Program-made: the position numbers and the translations under genes
Notes under the pieces: model-generated
What the model was told of the DNA's origin: nothing
Databases searched by the model: none
What the model saw: the letters and a program-made list of their open reading frames with translations, nothing else
Origin: Streptomyces sp. YIM 121038
Lineage (GTDB): Bacteria > Actinomycetota > Actinomycetes > Streptomycetales > Streptomycetaceae
DNA length: 64,000 nucleotides
Assembly (NCBI RefSeq): GCF_006088715.1
Contig: NZ_CP030771.1
Span: 992,001 to 1,056,000 of the forward strand
Reading direction: 5' to 3'
Shown: piece by piece, positions 44,201-55,600 of the stretch
Layout: each line of letters opens with the position of its first letter
How positions within the stretch are numbered: the stretch's first letter is position 1

Positions 44201-47200
44201 CCCTGGAAGGCGGGTCCGTACCCGAACCCGGCTTCTTCCAGGCCGTCGTAGAGGCCGCCGAGGTCGACGCGCGCGGCGTCGGCGGGCGGCCACTGGGTGA
44301 GCGCCGCGGGGGCGGCGGGCGCCCCCGTGGTGAGGAAGCCGGTGGCGTGCCGGGTCCAGTCGGCGGCGTCCGGTTCTTCCGGGCAGGAGTCGACGTGCAG
44401 CGCCCGGCGGCCGGAGCCGTCGTCGGCGCCGACCGTCACCCGCAGGCGTACGCCGCCGCGTTCGGGCAGCACCAGCGGTGCGGCGAGGGTCAGCTCCTCC
44501 ACCTCGTCCAGGCCGAGCCTGCCGCCCGCGGCGAGCGCGATGTCCGCGAAGGCCGTGCCGGGCAGCAGGACCGTCTGCGCGACGGCGTGGTCGGCGAGCC
44601 ACGGGTGGGTGTCCGTGCCGATCCTTCCGGTGCACACCAGGCCCTGCCCGTCGGCGAGTTCGACGGCGGCGCCGAGCAGCGGATGGCCCGTGCCCGCCAG
44701 GCCGAGCCCTCCGGCCGCTTCCTCGACGCTCAGGTCGCGGGGCGCGTCCAGCCAGTAGCGCTGGTGCTGGAAGGGGTAGGTCGGCAGGTCGACGGGGCGT
44801 CCTGCGGGCACCGCGGCCCGCCACTCGAAGGGCAGGCCCTCCACGTACGCCTCGGCGGCCGACAGCAGGAACCGGTCGAGGTCGCCGTCGGTGCGGCGCA
44901 ACGTGCCCACCACGACGGCCTCGGCGTCGACCGCCTCCAGGGTCTCGCGCACACCGAAGGCGAGCACGGGGTGCGGGCTGCACTCCACGAACACACCCAC
45001 GCCCCGGTCCAGCAGACCCCGCGTGCCCTCCTCGAAGCGCACGGTGTTGCGCAGGTTCTGGTACCAGTACGCGGCCCCGACCTCGGTCCCGGTCAGCCAC
45101 TCCCCCGTGACCGTGGACAGCATCGGCACCTGCGCGGCCTTGCCCTCGACTCCGGCCAGCAGGGTCGCGAGCTCCTCCCGGACGGGTTCGACGTACGGCG
45201 AGTGCGAGGCGTAGTCGATGAGGACCCGGCGGGCCCACACGTCGTCGGTCGCGCATGCCTCCAACAGCTCGTCCAGGTCGTCGGCGCCACCCGCCACCAC
45301 GACCGAGCGGGGGCCGTTGACGGCGGCGACGGTGATCCGCCCCTGCCAGCGGGCGATCCGCTCCCGCGCCGCGTCGAGCGTCACCGCGAGGGACACCAAC
45401 CCGCTCTGCCCCGAAAGCACCAGGGCCGCCTTGCTGCGCAGCGCCACGACCTTGGCGGCATCGGCGAGGGACAGCGCGCCCGCCACGTGCGCGGCGGCGA
45501 TCTCCCCCTGGCTGTGGCCGACGACCGCGTCGGGCTCCACACCGTACGAACGCCACAGCGCGGCCAGCGACACCATCACCGCCCACAGCGCGGGCTGCAC
45601 GACGTCCACGCGCTCCAGCGCGGCCGCGTCGTTCAGGACGTCGTACAACGACCAGTCCACATACGGCGCCAACGCCTGCGCACACGCGTCGAGGGAGGCA
45701 CGGAACACCGGCGAGGACTTTGCCAGTTCCACCCCCATGCCCAGCCACTGCGACCCCTGACCGGGAAACACGAACGCCACCTTCCCCGCAGGCCGCGCGA
45801 CACCGACCGCCACCCGAGCGGACTCCGCCCCCTGAGCCACCGCCGCCAACGCCTCGGCACCACCCCCCACCACCACAGCCCGGTGCTCGAACACCGACCG
45901 GGACAGCAGGGTGTCCGCCATGTCAGCGGAAGCGACCTCCTCCGCGGCGACGGCGAGTTGGGAGGCGTGCGCGCGCAGGGCGTCCTCGGTGCGCGCGGAG
46001 AACACGAAGGGCACCGGCGCCGACGGCGGGTCGGCCGGGGTCTCCGGGGTGGCCGGGATGTCGTCGGGTGCCTGCTCCAGGACGGCGTGGGCGTTGGTGC
46101 CGCTGATGCCGAACGAGGACACGGCGGCGCGCCGGGGGCGTGCGACCTCCGGCCACGGCGTGGTCTCGGTGACCAGCGACACCGCGCCCGACGACCAGTC
46201 GACGTGCGGCGTGGGCTCGGTGATGTGCAGGCTCCTGGGCAGCACGCCGTGGCGCAGCGCGAGGACCATCTTGATCAGGCCCGCGACGCCGGAGGCGGCC
46301 TGGGTGTGGCCGATGTTGGACTTCAGCGAGCCCAGCCACAGGGGCCGGTCCTCGGCGCGGTCCTGGCCGTAGGTGGCGAGGAGCGCCTGGGCCTCGATGG
46401 GGTCGCCGAGGGTGGTGCCGGTGCCGTGCGCCTCGACCGCGTCCACGTCGGACGTGGTCAGGCCCGCGTTGGCGAGGGCCTGCCGGATCACGCGCTGCTG
46501 GGAGGGGCCGTTGGGAGCGGTCAGGCCGTTGGACGCGCCGTCCTGGTTGACCGCGGAACCGCGTACGACCGCCAGGACCCGGTGGCCGTTGCGCCGCGCG
46601 TCGGACAGCCGCTCCAGGACGAGCATGCCGACGCCCTCGCCCCATCCGGTGCCGTCCGCGTCGGCGGAGAAGGCCTTGCAGCGGCCGTCCGGGGCGAGCC
46701 CCCGCTGACGGCTGAACTCCACGAACGTCGCCGGGCTCGCCATGACGGTGACGCCGCCCGCGAGCGCGAGGGTGCACTCGCCGGAGCGCAGCGCCTGCGC
46801 CGCCAGGTGCAGCGCCACGAGGGACGACGAGCACGCGGTGTCCACGGTCATCGCGGGGCCTTCGAGGCCGAACACGTACGAGATCCGGCCGGAGGCGACG
46901 CTGCCGGAGCTACCGACGCCGAGCTGGCCCTCGAAGCCCTCGGGGGCGCGGCGGAGCCGGGAGGCGTAGTCGTTGTACATCACGCCCGCGAACACTCCGG
47001 TGGGGCTGCCGCGCAGCGCCTTCGGGTCGAGGCCCGCGCGCTCCATCGCCTCCCACGACGCTTCGAGGAGCAGCCGCTGCTGGGGGTCGACCGCGAGGGC
47101 CTCGCGCGGCGACATGCCGAAGAACACGGGGTCGAACTCGGCGGCGTCGTGGAGGAAGCCGCCACTGCGGACGCTGCTGGTGCCGGCGTGGTCGGGGTCG

Positions 47201-50200
47201 GGGTCGTAGAGCGCCTCCACGTCCCAGCCCCGGTCGTCCGGGAAGTCGGACACGGCGTCGCGGCCCTCGGCGACCAGGCGCCACAGGTCCTCGGGCGAAC
47301 GGACGCCGCCGGGGTAGCGGCAGCTCATGCCGACGATGGCGATCGGCTCGTCGTCGGCGGCTGCCGTGCGGAGCGTCGCTGTCCCCGCCGTTTCGCCGCC
47401 GAGCAGTTCGGCGCGCAGATGGCCCGCGAGCACCTGGGGCGTCGGGTGGTCGAAGACGAGCGTCGCGGGCAGGCGCAGGCCGGTGGCCGCGTCGAGCCGG
47501 TTGCGCAGCTCGACCGCCGTGAGCGAGTCGAAGCCGAGCTCGTCGAAGGCCCGCTCGGGCTCCACCCCGGCGGCGGAGGCGTGGCCGAGCACGGCGGCGA
47601 CGGACGTGCGCACGAGGTCGAGCAGCGCCGGGAGGCGCTCGTCCTCCGGCAGCGCCGAGATCCGTGCCGCGAGGCCCCCGGCGGCCTTGGCGGCCTCGGG
47701 GCGTGCCGTGCGCACGAGGGCGCGCAGCAGCGCCGGGACGGCCTCGGGGTGCGCCCGCAGCGGCGCCAGGTCGAGGCGCGTGGGCACGGCCACGGCCGAC
47801 GGCAGCGCGACGGCGGCGTCGAAGAGGCGCAGCCCCTCCTGCGGGGTGAGGCCCGCGGCCCCGGTCTGGGCCATCCGCGCGCCCATGCCGTCCGCACCGG
47901 CCCACAGGCCCCACGCCAGCGAGGTCGCGGGCAGGCCCGCGGCGCGGCGGTGCTGGGCCAGGGCGTCGAGGAACGCGTTGGCCGCCGCGTAGTTGCCCTG
48001 GCCGGGGTTGCCGAACGTACCGGCGGCGGAGGAGAACAGGACGAACGCGGACAGGTCGAGATCGCGGGTCAGCTCGTGCAGGTGCCGGGCGCCGTCCACC
48101 TTCGGCCGGAACACCGTGTCGATCCGCTCCGGAGTGAGCGAGCCGATCGTGCCGTCGTCCAGGACGCCCGCGGTGTGCACCACGGCGGTCACCGGGTGCT
48201 CGGCAAGCAGCGCCGCCACCTCGTCCCGCTCCGCCACGTCACACGCCACAACAGCGACCTCGACACCGAGCCCGGTCAACTCGTCGTACAGCGCGCCCAC
48301 TTGGCCGCGCCGACTCGCCAGCACCAACCGCCGCACCCCGTGCCGCACCACCAAATGCCGCGCCACCAGACCACCGAGCATCCCGCTGGCACCCGTCACC
48401 AGGACCGCACCCTCACCGAAGCCCGACTCCGGGGACTCCGCGGGGCGGGCGCGAACGAGCCGCGGCGCGAACCAGTCGCCGCCCCGCAGGGCGAGTTGGG
48501 GCTCGTCCGGCAGCTCCTGGAGCACCGCCGCCGACCGGTCGTCGGCGTCCACGAGCGCGAAGCGGCCCGGGTGCTCGGTCTGTGCCGCGCGTACGAAGCC
48601 CCACACCGGCGCGCAGGCCAGGTCCGGGACGTCCTCGTCGGGGCCCGCCGCCACCGCGCCGGTGGTGACGAACACCAGCCGCGCCGCGCCGAACCGGTCG
48701 TCGGCGAGCCAGGCCCGCGCGAGGGACAGCGCCCAGTGCGTCGCCTCCGCGGGGCCCGCGGCCGCGGGTACGGGGGCGAACACGAGGCCGGGCACCTCGT
48801 CGTCCGCGAGGGCGGCCAGGTCCGGGTACGCGCGGGCCTCGCCGGAGAGTCGGAGGCCGTCGCCGAGCACCGCCCGGCGGGCCGGGGCACAGGCGTCGGG
48901 CCGCACCCGCGTCCAGTCCACCCGGAACAGCGAGTCGAGCCGGTCCCCGGCCAGGGCGTCCGCCGTCAGGGGCCGCAGCGACAGTGCCTCGACCGAGGCG
49001 ACGGGGGCGCCCGTGCCGTCGGCCAGGGTGATCCCGACGCCCGCGGCGCCCGCCGGGGACAGCCGCCCGCGCAGCACGGACGCGCCGCTGCTGTGCAGCC
49101 GCACCCCGCGCCAGGAGTACGGCAGGTGCAGCCGCTCCGCGTCGGCGACGAAGTGGCCGAGCCCGATGGCGTGCAGCGCGGAGTCGAGCAGCGCGGGGTG
49201 CAGGCCGAAGGAGCCCGCGGCGTCCTCGTCGGCGAGCTCCACCTCGACGAACACCTCGTCGCCCCGCCGCCACGCCGCGCGCAGGCCGCGGAACGCGGGC
49301 CCGTAGCCGAGCCCCGCCGCGGCGAGGTCGTCGTAGCGGCCCGCGATGTCGAGCGGCTCGGCGCCCGCGGGCGGCCAGGTCGCCCCGAGGGCGGCCGGGG
49401 CCCGGTCACCGGCCGCGAGCGTGCCGAAGGCGTGCCGCGTCCAGGGCTGGTCGTCGGGCGCGTCGTCGGCCCGCGCGTACGCGCTCAGGGCGCGGCGCCC
49501 GGCGGCGTCCGGCGCGCCGACGGACACCTGGAGGCGCACCGCGCCGTCCTGAGGCAGGACCAGGGGCGCCGCGAGGGTCAGCTCCTCGACGAGGTCGAGT
49601 CCGACCTGGTCGCCGGCCCTGATCGCCAGCTCCACGAGGGCGGCGCCCGGTACGAGGACCACGCCGCCGACGGTGTGGTCGGCCAGCCACGGGTGGGTGG
49701 CCAGGGAGAGCCTGCCGGTGAGCAGGGCGCCCTCCTCGTCCGCGAGGGTGACCGCGGCGCCGAGCAGCGGGTGGTCGGCGGGCCGCAGGCCCACCGACGC
49801 CATGTCGCCGGCGGGCACGCCCGTGTCCAGCCAGAACCTGGTGCGCTGGAAGGGGTAGGTGGGCAGGTCGACGCGCCGGGCGTCGCGGCCCGCGAACACG
49901 GCGTGCCAGTCCAGGGCGACGCCCCGCACGTGCAGGGCCGCGACCGCCGACGTCAGCACGGTGCCCTCGGGCCTGTTCGCCCGCGCGGCGGCCACCAGGA
50001 GCGCGCCCTCGTCGACGCAGTCGCGTCCCGCGGCGGCCAGGACGGCGTCGGGGCCGAGCTCCAGGAAGTTCGCCACGCCCTGCTCGCGCAGGCACCGCAT
50101 GCCGTCGAGGAAGCGCACGGCCTCGCGGGCGTGCCGCACCCAGTGCTCGGGGTCGCGCGCCTGCTCCGGGGCCAGGACGGCGCCGGTCAGGGTGGACACG

Positions 50201-52569
50201 ATCGGGATGGCCGGCGTCCCGTAGGTGACGTTGCGGGCGACGGCGCGGAAGTCGTCGAGGACGGCGTCCACGTGCGGCGAGTGGAACGCGTGGCTGACCC
50301 TCAGGTACCGGGTCTTCCCGCCGCTCTCCCGCCAGGCCGCGTCGATCGCGGCCACGGCGTCGGCGTCGCCCGCGACCACGGTGGACTCGGGGCCGTTGAC
50401 CGCGGCGACGTCCACCGTGCCGCGGCCGTGCTCGGCGAGCAGGCGCCGGACGGTGGGCTCGTCGGCGCGCAGTGAGAGCATCGCCCCGCCCTCGGGCAGC
50501 GCCCCCATCAGCCTGCCGCGGGCCGCGACGAGGGCGCACGCGTCGGTGAGGGAGAACACGCCCGACACGTGGGCCGCCGCCAGTTCGCCGATGGAGTGGC
50601 CCGCGAGGAACTGCGGGGCGAGGCCCCACGCGGTGACGAGGCGGAACAGCGCCACCTCGATCGCGAACAGCGCGGGCTGCGTGTACGTGGTGAGGTCCAG
50701 CAGGGCGGCGGCCTGGGTGTCGGGCTCCGCGAAGAGCACCTCCCGCAGGGGCCGGTCCAGATGCGGGTCCAGACCGGCGCAGACCTCGTCGAGGGCCCGC
50801 GCGAACACGGGGAACTCGCCGTACAGTTCACGGCCCGTGCCCGCCCGCTGGCTGCCCTGGCCGCTGAACAGGAAGGCGAGCCTGCCGCGGGTGCCCACCG
50901 TGCCGCGCACCAGGTGGGGCGCTTCGCCGCCGGTGGCCAGGGCCTCGACGCCGCGCAGCAGTTCCGCGCGGTCCGTGCCGACGACGGCGGCCCGGTGCTC
51001 CAGGGCGGTCCTGCTCAGGGCGAGGGCGTGGCCGACGTCCACCGCCCGGTCGTCGCGGCCGTCCAGGTGGCGCAGGAGGGCGGCGGCGCGCTCGCGCAGC
51101 GCGACGGGGTCGTTGCCGGAGAGGACCCACGGCACCGCCTCGGTCAGGACCGGCTCGACGGGCTCTTCCACGGCGTCGTCGGCGTCCTCGGCCGGGGCCT
51201 GTTCGAGGACGACGTGGGCGTTGGTGCCGCTGATCCCGAACGACGACACCGCCGTCCGGCGCGGCTGCCCCGTCTGCGGCCACGGCCGCGCGTCGGTCAG
51301 CAGCTCCACGGCGCCCTCCGACCAGTCGACGTGCCGGGAGCGCTCGCCGACGTGCAGGGTGGGCGGCAGGACGCCGTGCCGCAGGGCCATGACCATCTTG
51401 ATCACGCCCGCCACTCCGGCGGCCGCCTGGGTGTGGCCGATGTTGGACTTCACGGACCCCAGCCACAGCGGCTGTCCCGCGGGGCGCTCCTGGCCGTAGG
51501 TGGCGAGGAGCGCCTGGGCCTCGATGGGGTCGCCGAGGGTGGTGCCGGTGCCGTGCGCCTCGACGGCGTCGACCTGGGCCGCGGTCAGGCCCGCGCTGTC
51601 CAGGGCCTGGCGGATCACGCGCTGCTGGGAGGGGCCGTTGGGCGCGGTCAGGCCGTTGGACGCGCCGTCCTGGTTGACCGCCGAGCCGCGTACGACGGCC
51701 AGGACCCGGTGGCCGTTGCGCCGCGCGTCGGACAGCCGCTCCAGGAGCAGCATGCCTGCGCCCTCGCCCCAGCCGGTGCCGTCGGCGTCGTCGGAGAACG
51801 ACTTGCACCGGCCGTCCGCGGCGAGGCCGCGCTGCTTGCTGAAGCCCACGAACGTGTGCGGGGTCGTCATCACCGTGACGCCGCCCGCGAGCGCGAGGGT
51901 GCACTCGCCGGAGCGCAGCGCCTGCGCCGCCAGGTGCAGCGTGACCAGGGACGACGAGCAGGCGGTGTCCACCGTGACGGCGGGCCCCTCCAGCGCGAAC
52001 GTGTACGACACGCGCCCGGAGGCGACGCTGCCGAGCCCGCCGGTGCCCAGGAAGCCCTCCAGGCCCTCGGGCACCGACCGCAGGCGTGCGGTGTAGTCGT
52101 GGTACATCACGCCTGCGAACACGCCCGTCCTGCTGCCGCGCAGGGACGACGCGTCGATCCCGGCCCGCTCGAACGCCTCCCAGGAGGTTTCGAGCAGTAG
52201 CCGTTGCTGCGGGTCCATGGCGAGGGCCTCGCGGGGCGAGATCCCGAACACGCCGGGGTCGAAGTCGCCCGCGTCGTGCAGGAATCCGCCCTCGGTGCGG
52301 AACACCCGGTCGGGGTCCTCGGGGTCGGACAGCTCGACGTCCCCCCAGCCCCGGTCGGCGGGGAAGGGCGTCACGCCGTCGCGTCCTTCGGCGACCAGCT
52401 GCCACAGGTCCTCCGGGGAGCGTACGTCGCCCGGGTAGCGGCAGCTCATGCCGATGATGGCGATCGGTTCCTGCTCACCGGCCTCGACCTCGCGCAGCCG
52501 CCGCCGCGTCTCGCGCAGATCGCCGGTGACCCGCTTGAGGAAATAGCGGAGCTTGTCCTCGTTTTCCAT
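41296..52569 (-). CDS. Terminal modular type I PKS, two modules plus thioesterase
   Basis: A 3757-residue last PKS that ends the chain. Start ATG 52569 ([15 protein letters not shown] docking helix) has GGAG about ten bases upstream; a start ten codons earlier lacks one. First module: KS 52470-51190; AT 50880-49850, GHSIGE and HAFH (malonyl); DH 49780-48960, motif [10 protein letters not shown] intact; KR 48880-47770, LDD (B-type); ACP near 47530. Second module: KS 47345-46080; AT 45780-44750, GHSQGE and YASH (methylmalonyl); DH 44690-43880 with [10 protein letters not shown], where the motif Gly is Gln; KR 43820-42560, LDD; ACP near 42300 (GLDSL). TE 42030-41300: nucleophile Ser in GYSSGG (near 41745), Asp in LLDTY, His in GDHFTIM. 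The TE should release the chain, most likely by macrolactonisation. Predicted product end: a 2-methyl dienoate or longer polyenoate if the last DH works. Preceded by another PKS gene with a 48-base gap. Confidence 0.97.
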   Translation of the reverse strand: MENEDKLRYFLKRVTGDLRETRRRLREVEAGEQEPIAIIGMSCRYPGDVRSPEDLWQLVAEGRDGVTPFPADRGWGDVELSDPEDPDRVFRTEGGFLHDAGDFDPGVFGISPREALAMDPQQRLLLETSWEAFERAGIDASSLRGSRTGVFAGVMYHDYTARLRSVPEGLEGFLGTGGLGSVASGRVSYTFALEGPAVTVDTACSSSLVTLHLAAQALRSGECTLALAGGVTVMTTPHTFVGFSKQRGLAADGRCKSFSDDADGTGWGEGAGMLLLERLSDARRNGHRVLAVVRGSAVNQDGASNGLTAPNGPSQQRVIRQALDSAGLTAAQVDAVEAHGTGTTLGDPIEAQALLATYGQERPAGQPLWLGSVKSNIGHTQAAAGVAGVIKMVMALRHGVLPPTLHVGERSRHVDWSEGAVELLTDARPWPQTGQPRRTAVSSFGISGTNAHVVLEQAPAEDADDAVEEPVEPVLTEAVPWVLSGNDPVALRERAAALLRHLDGRDDRAVDVGHALALSRTALEHRAAVVGTDRAELLRGVEALATGGEAPHLVRGTVGTRGRLAFLFSGQGSQRAGTGRELYGEFPVFARALDEVCAGLDPHLDRPLREVLFAEPDTQAAALLDLTTYTQPALFAIEVALFRLVTAWGLAPQFLAGHSIGELAAAHVSGVFSLTDACALVAARGRLMGALPEGGAMLSLRADEPTVRRLLAEHGRGTVDVAAVNGPESTVVAGDADAVAAIDAAWRESGGKTRYLRVSHAFHSPHVDAVLDDFRAVARNVTYGTPAIPIVSTLTGAVLAPEQARDPEHWVRHAREAVRFLDGMRCLREQGVANFLELGPDAVLAAAGRDCVDEGALLVAAARANRPEGTVLTSAVAALHVRGVALDWHAVFAGRDARRVDLPTYPFQRTRFWLDTGVPAGDMASVGLRPADHPLLGAAVTLADEEGALLTGRLSLATHPWLADHTVGGVVLVPGAALVELAIRAGDQVGLDLVEELTLAAPLVLPQDGAVRLQVSVGAPDAAGRRALSAYARADDAPDDQPWTRHAFGTLAAGDRAPAALGATWPPAGAEPLDIAGRYDDLAAAGLGYGPAFRGLRAAWRRGDEVFVEVELADEDAAGSFGLHPALLDSALHAIGLGHFVADAERLHLPYSWRGVRLHSSGASVLRGRLSPAGAAGVGITLADGTGAPVASVEALSLRPLTADALAGDRLDSLFRVDWTRVRPDACAPARRAVLGDGLRLSGEARAYPDLAALADDEVPGLVFAPVPAAAGPAEATHWALSLARAWLADDRFGAARLVFVTTGAVAAGPDEDVPDLACAPVWGFVRAAQTEHPGRFALVDADDRSAAVLQELPDEPQLALRGGDWFAPRLVRARPAESPESGFGEGAVLVTGASGMLGGLVARHLVVRHGVRRLVLASRRGQVGALYDELTGLGVEVAVVACDVAERDEVAALLAEHPVTAVVHTAGVLDDGTIGSLTPERIDTVFRPKVDGARHLHELTRDLDLSAFVLFSSAAGTFGNPGQGNYAAANAFLDALAQHRRAAGLPATSLAWGLWAGADGMGARMAQTGAAGLTPQEGLRLFDAAVALPSAVAVPTRLDLAPLRAHPEAVPALLRALVRTARPEAAKAAGGLAARISALPEDERLPALLDLVRTSVAAVLGHASAAGVEPERAFDELGFDSLTAVELRNRLDAATGLRLPATLVFDHPTPQVLAGHLRAELLGGETAGTATLRTAAADDEPIAIVGMSCRYPGGVRSPEDLWRLVAEGRDAVSDFPDDRGWDVEALYDPDPDHAGTSSVRSGGFLHDAAEFDPVFFGMSPREALAVDPQQRLLLEASWEAMERAGLDPKALRGSPTGVFAGVMYNDYASRLRRAPEGFEGQLGVGSSGSVASGRISYVFGLEGPAMTVDTACSSSLVALHLAAQALRSGECTLALAGGVTVMASPATFVEFSRQRGLAPDGRCKAFSADADGTGWGEGVGMLVLERLSDARRNGHRVLAVVRGSAVNQDGASNGLTAPNGPSQQRVIRQALANAGLTTSDVDAVEAHGTGTTLGDPIEAQALLATYGQDRAEDRPLWLGSLKSNIGHTQAASGVAGLIKMVLALRHGVLPRSLHITEPTPHVDWSSGAVSLVTETTPWPEVARPRRAAVSSFGISGTNAHAVLEQAPDDIPATPETPADPPSAPVPFVFSARTEDALRAHASQLAVAAEEVASADMADTLLSRSVFEHRAVVVGGGAEALAAVAQGAESARVAVGVARPAGKVAFVFPGQGSQWLGMGVELAKSSPVFRASLDACAQALAPYVDWSLYDVLNDAAALERVDVVQPALWAVMVSLAALWRSYGVEPDAVVGHSQGEIAAAHVAGALSLADAAKVVALRSKAALVLSGQSGLVSLAVTLDAARERIARWQGRITVAAVNGPRSVVVAGGADDLDELLEACATDDVWARRVLIDYASHSPYVEPVREELATLLAGVEGKAAQVPMLSTVTGEWLTGTEVGAAYWYQNLRNTVRFEEGTRGLLDRGVGVFVECSPHPVLAFGVRETLEAVDAEAVVVGTLRRTDGDLDRFLLSAAEAYVEGLPFEWRAAVPAGRPVDLPTYPFQHQRYWLDAPRDLSVEEAAGGLGLAGTGHPLLGAAVELADGQGLVCTGRIGTDTHPWLADHAVAQTVLLPGTAFADIALAAGGRLGLDEVEELTLAAPLVLPERGGVRLRVTVGADDGSGRRALHVDSCPEEPDAADWTRHATGFLTTGAPAAPAALTQWPPADAARVDLGGLYDGLEEAGFGYGPAFQGLRSAWRGDGAVYAEIALDEDQHRDAASFGLHPALLDAALHACTLGGLVEDAGRPRLPFTWNGVRWHATGATTARVRLTPAGPDAVSLELADAQGQPLATVASLVLRPIAADHWGARHRDALFRLEWVAAPTRAATPAPARGCAVIGPDDLKARAGLAASGAAVEEHHDLAALAAAGVPGLVLAAFAEDGPDFAEDGPEPVAAARTAAFRALRLAQEWLADDRFLDSRLVFVTRGAVAAGPDEDVPDVADAAVWGLIRAAQSENPGRFVLVDVDGHDASWAALPGILTGAEPQVAVRAGDARAPRLARFGPSAPQSPIAFAPGGTVLVTGATGMIGGLVTRRLVTEHGVRHLVLASRRGAAAPGADALCAELAGLGARVTLAACDVTDRAALGKLLAEVPADHPLTGVVHSAGVLDDGVLASLTPERIDTVFRPKVDAAWHLHELTRDLDLSAFVLFSSAAGTFGNPGQGNYAAANAFLDALAQHRRAAGLPATSLAWGLWESASTLTGAMADSDVARMSRSGVTGLTEEEGLALFDLGCAAGDAVVVPMRLDAGSLRGGPDEVHALLRGLARPRAARAAGAAEEPPARRLAGLTEEEQERELLGLVRDRTAAVLGYAPDELDVSGALTQLGLDSLTALQLRNELAGATGLRLPTTVVFDQRTGPALAGYLRRELAATAGDAPAAPAALAAEDTLVGLVRQSYDLGIAKEGWLMVDAAARLRPVFEKADEVAALPPVPLATGPGVPLLCFPPTMAPSGPHYFSRFAPVFAGQRDVTLLPHPGFGAGEPLPATREAVIRFQADAVERQAGDRPYVLLGYSSGGWMANAVAALLERQGRAPAAVVLLDTYIATNSFEKRLEAALSERMSTSQAFDLLTGAQMTGQSGYVRVFEDWKPEPVGAPTLFVHATFPPGETEALETEDAWQPQWPHRHEDADVPGDHFTIMDVHSESTALAVRAWLDDARFDTLG
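43608..43649. repeat. Perfect 21-bp tandem duplication in the terminal PKS
   Basis: CAGGACCGTCCTCCGCGAAG followed by one variable base occurs twice, encoding a doubled FAEDGP motif in the DH-KR inter-domain region. The near-perfect identity suggests a recent slip event. Confidence 0.85.
48029..48430. repeat. Near-identical KR block, terminal PKS copy
   Basis: 402 bases covering the N-terminal, NADPH-binding half of the KR (GASGMLGG through the catalytic Ser region) match 53495-53896 with very few differences, in the same frame, 5466 bases apart. It belongs to the first module of the terminal PKS. Confidence 0.88.
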
Positions 52570-52617
52570 GCTGTCTCTACTCCAGGGAACGTCGAGCAAG
52601 TGGGGTGACCGGACGGG

Positions 52618-55600
52618 TCAGGAGATGCCGAACTCTTTGCCGAGCAGGTCGAACACCTCGTCGTCCGTGGCGGCGTCGAGGTCGTCGGCCGTCTGCGGGA
52701 CGGCGTCGGCGCGGCCGTCGCGCCATGCGGCCAGGAGGGCCGACAACCGGGCGCCGACCCGGTCGTCCTCGTCGTCGCCGGGCTTGATCGCGGCGAGGCT
52801 CGCCTCGATGCGGCTCAGCTCGGCGAGCAGCGGCGCCACTCCTCCCGGCTCGTCGGCGGCGAGCGCTCCGGTGAGGTGCCCCACCAGGTCGAGCAGGGTC
52901 GGATGGTCGAAGATGAGCGTGGCGGGCAGGCGGAGCCCGGTGGCCGCGTTGAGCCGGTTGCGCAGGTCGACGGCGGTCAGCGAGTCGAAGCCCAGCTCGG
53001 TGAACGCGCGCCGCTCGTCGACCGCTTCGGGTCCGGGGAACGCGAGCACGGCCGCGACCTGCGCGCACACCAGGTCCGTCAGGGCGGACGTCCGCTCGCC
53101 CGGCGTCAGCGCGGCCAGGCGCTCCCGCAGCGCGGCGGCGGGGTCGCCTCCGGCCTGGGCCGCCCTGCGGGACGTCGTGCGCACGAGGCCGCTGAGGACG
53201 GGCGGCACCGCCGGGAGTTCCCGCACGGCCCGCAGGTCGAGGCGCATCGGCACGACGACCGGGTCGGCCCCGAGGGCCACCGCGTCGAACAGTTCGAGGC
53301 CTTGTTCGGCGCTCAGGCCCACGGCTCCGGTCTGGGCCATCCGCGCGCCCATGCCGTCCTCCGTGGCCCACAGGCCCCAGGCGAGGGAGGTCGCGGGCAG
53401 GCCCTGGGCCCGGCGGTGCCGGGCGAGGGCGTCGAGGAACGCGTTGGCCGCCGCGTAGTTGGCCTGGCCGGGCGAGCCCAGCGTGCCCGTCACCGAGGAG
53501 AACAGGACGAACGCGGACAGGTCGAGATCGCGGGTCAGTTCGTGCAGGTGCCGGGCGCCGTCCACCTTCGGCCGGAACACCGTGTCGATCCGCTCCGGAG
53601 TGAGCGAGCCGATCGTGCCGTCGTCCAGGACGCCCGCGGTGTGCACCACGGCGGTCACCGGGTGCTCGGCAAGCAGCGCCGCCACCTCGTCCCGCTCCGC
53701 CACATCACACGCCACAACAACGACCTCGGCACCGAGCCCGGTCAACTCGTCGTACAGCGCGCCCACTTGGCCGCGCCGACTCGCCAGCACCAACCGCCGC
53801 ACCCCGTGCCGCACCACCAAATGCCGCGCCACCAGACCACCGAGCATCCCGCTGGCACCCGTCACCAGGACCGCACCCTCACCGAAGCCCGACTCCGCGG
53901 ACTCCGGGGACTCCGCGGGGCGGGCGCGAACGAGCCGCGGCGCGAACACGTCGCCCGCACGCACGGCCAGTTCGGGCTCCGGGCTTCCGACGGCCGCCTT
54001 CCAGCCGTCCGCGTCGTCGACGTCCACGAGCACGACCCGGTCCGGGTTCTCCGCCCGCGCCGTGCGCACCAGGCCCCACACGGCGGCCGCCGCCAGATCC
54101 GGTACGTCGTCCTCGGCCGCGACGGCCACCGCGCCGCGGGTCACCAGGACGAGGCGCGACGCCGCGCACCGCTCGTCGGCCAGCCAGCCCCGCACCAGCT
54201 CCAGAGCGGCGTGCACCTGATGCCGCACCGCGTCCGTGCCGTGGGGCTCGGCGCAGTGGACCACGGCGTTCTCCGGCAGGGTCTCCCCCGCTTCCAGGGC
54301 CGAGCGCAGCGCGGCCCAGTCCGTGAACTCCGCGACCGACCGGGCGCTTCCGGACGCCGCCGCGGCCGGCACCCAGTCGAGGCGGAACAGCGACTCCCAG
54401 GCCTGCCGCGACACCGTTCCCGACACCGGGCGCAGGACCAGCGAGTCGATCGTGGCCACGGGAGCGCCCGTGCCGTCGGCGATCGTCAGGGACACGCCGT
54501 CCGAGCCCGTGGGCGCCAGGCGCACCCGCAGCACCGTCGCGCCCGAGGCGTGCAGCCGCACGCCCGACCACGAGAACGGCAGCCTGCCGGGGCCGTCGGC
54601 GTCGCCCATCAGCCCGATGGCGTGCAGGGCCGCGTCGAGGAGCGCCGGGTGCAGACCGAAGCCGCCCGCGTCCACGCCGTCCGGCAGGGTGACCTCGGCG
54701 AGCACGGCGTCGCCCGTGCGCCAGGCCGACCTCAGGCCCTGGAACAGCGGCCCGTAGTCGAACCCGCCGTCGGCCATGCGGTCGTAGAGCCCGTCGAGGT
54801 CCACGGCCTCCGCGTCCGCGGGCGGCCAGGCGGCGGAGTCGGCCGGCGGCACGTCAGGGGCGGCCACGAGCGCGCCGCTCGCGTGCCGGACCCACACGTC
54901 CGCGTCGTCGCCCCGCGCGTGCACCGTCACCGTGCGGCGGCCGGAGTCGTCCGCGCCGCCGACCCGCACCTGGACGCGTACGCCGCCGCGCTCGGGCACC
55001 ACCAGGGGCGCCTCCAGCGTCAGTTCCTCCACCGCGGCGCAGCCGACCCGGTCACCGGCGTGGACCGCCAGTTCGAGGAAGGCCGTGCCGGGCAGCAGGA
55101 TCGAGCCCTGGATCACGTGCTCGGCCAGCCACGGGTGGGACTCCAGCGAAAGCCGGCCGGTGAAGAGCTCCTCGTCGGAGTCGGCCGTGTCGATGATCGC
55201 GCCGAGCAGCGGGTGGCCCGCCGAGCCGAGCCCGGCGGCGTCCAGGTCGCCCGCGCCCACCCCGGCGTCCAGCCAGTAGCGCCGGTGCTGGAAGGCGTAC
55301 GTCGGCAGGTCCACGCGGCGCGCGCCCCGACCGGCGAAGAAGGCCTCCCAGTCCGGCCGTACGCCCCGCGTCCACAGCTGTGCCAGCGCGGACGTCAGCG
55401 CGGACTCCTCGGTCCTGTCGGCCCGCAGCACCGGCACGAACCCGGCCTCCGGCGCCGACTCCTGTCCCAGGGCCGACAGCGTGCCGCCCGGGCCGATCTC
55501 GACGAAGGTGGTCAGGCCCTCGTCGACGAGCGCGCTGACGGCGTCGGCGAACCGCACGGACTGGCGTACGTGGCTCACCCAGTACTCCGGCGAGGCCAGT

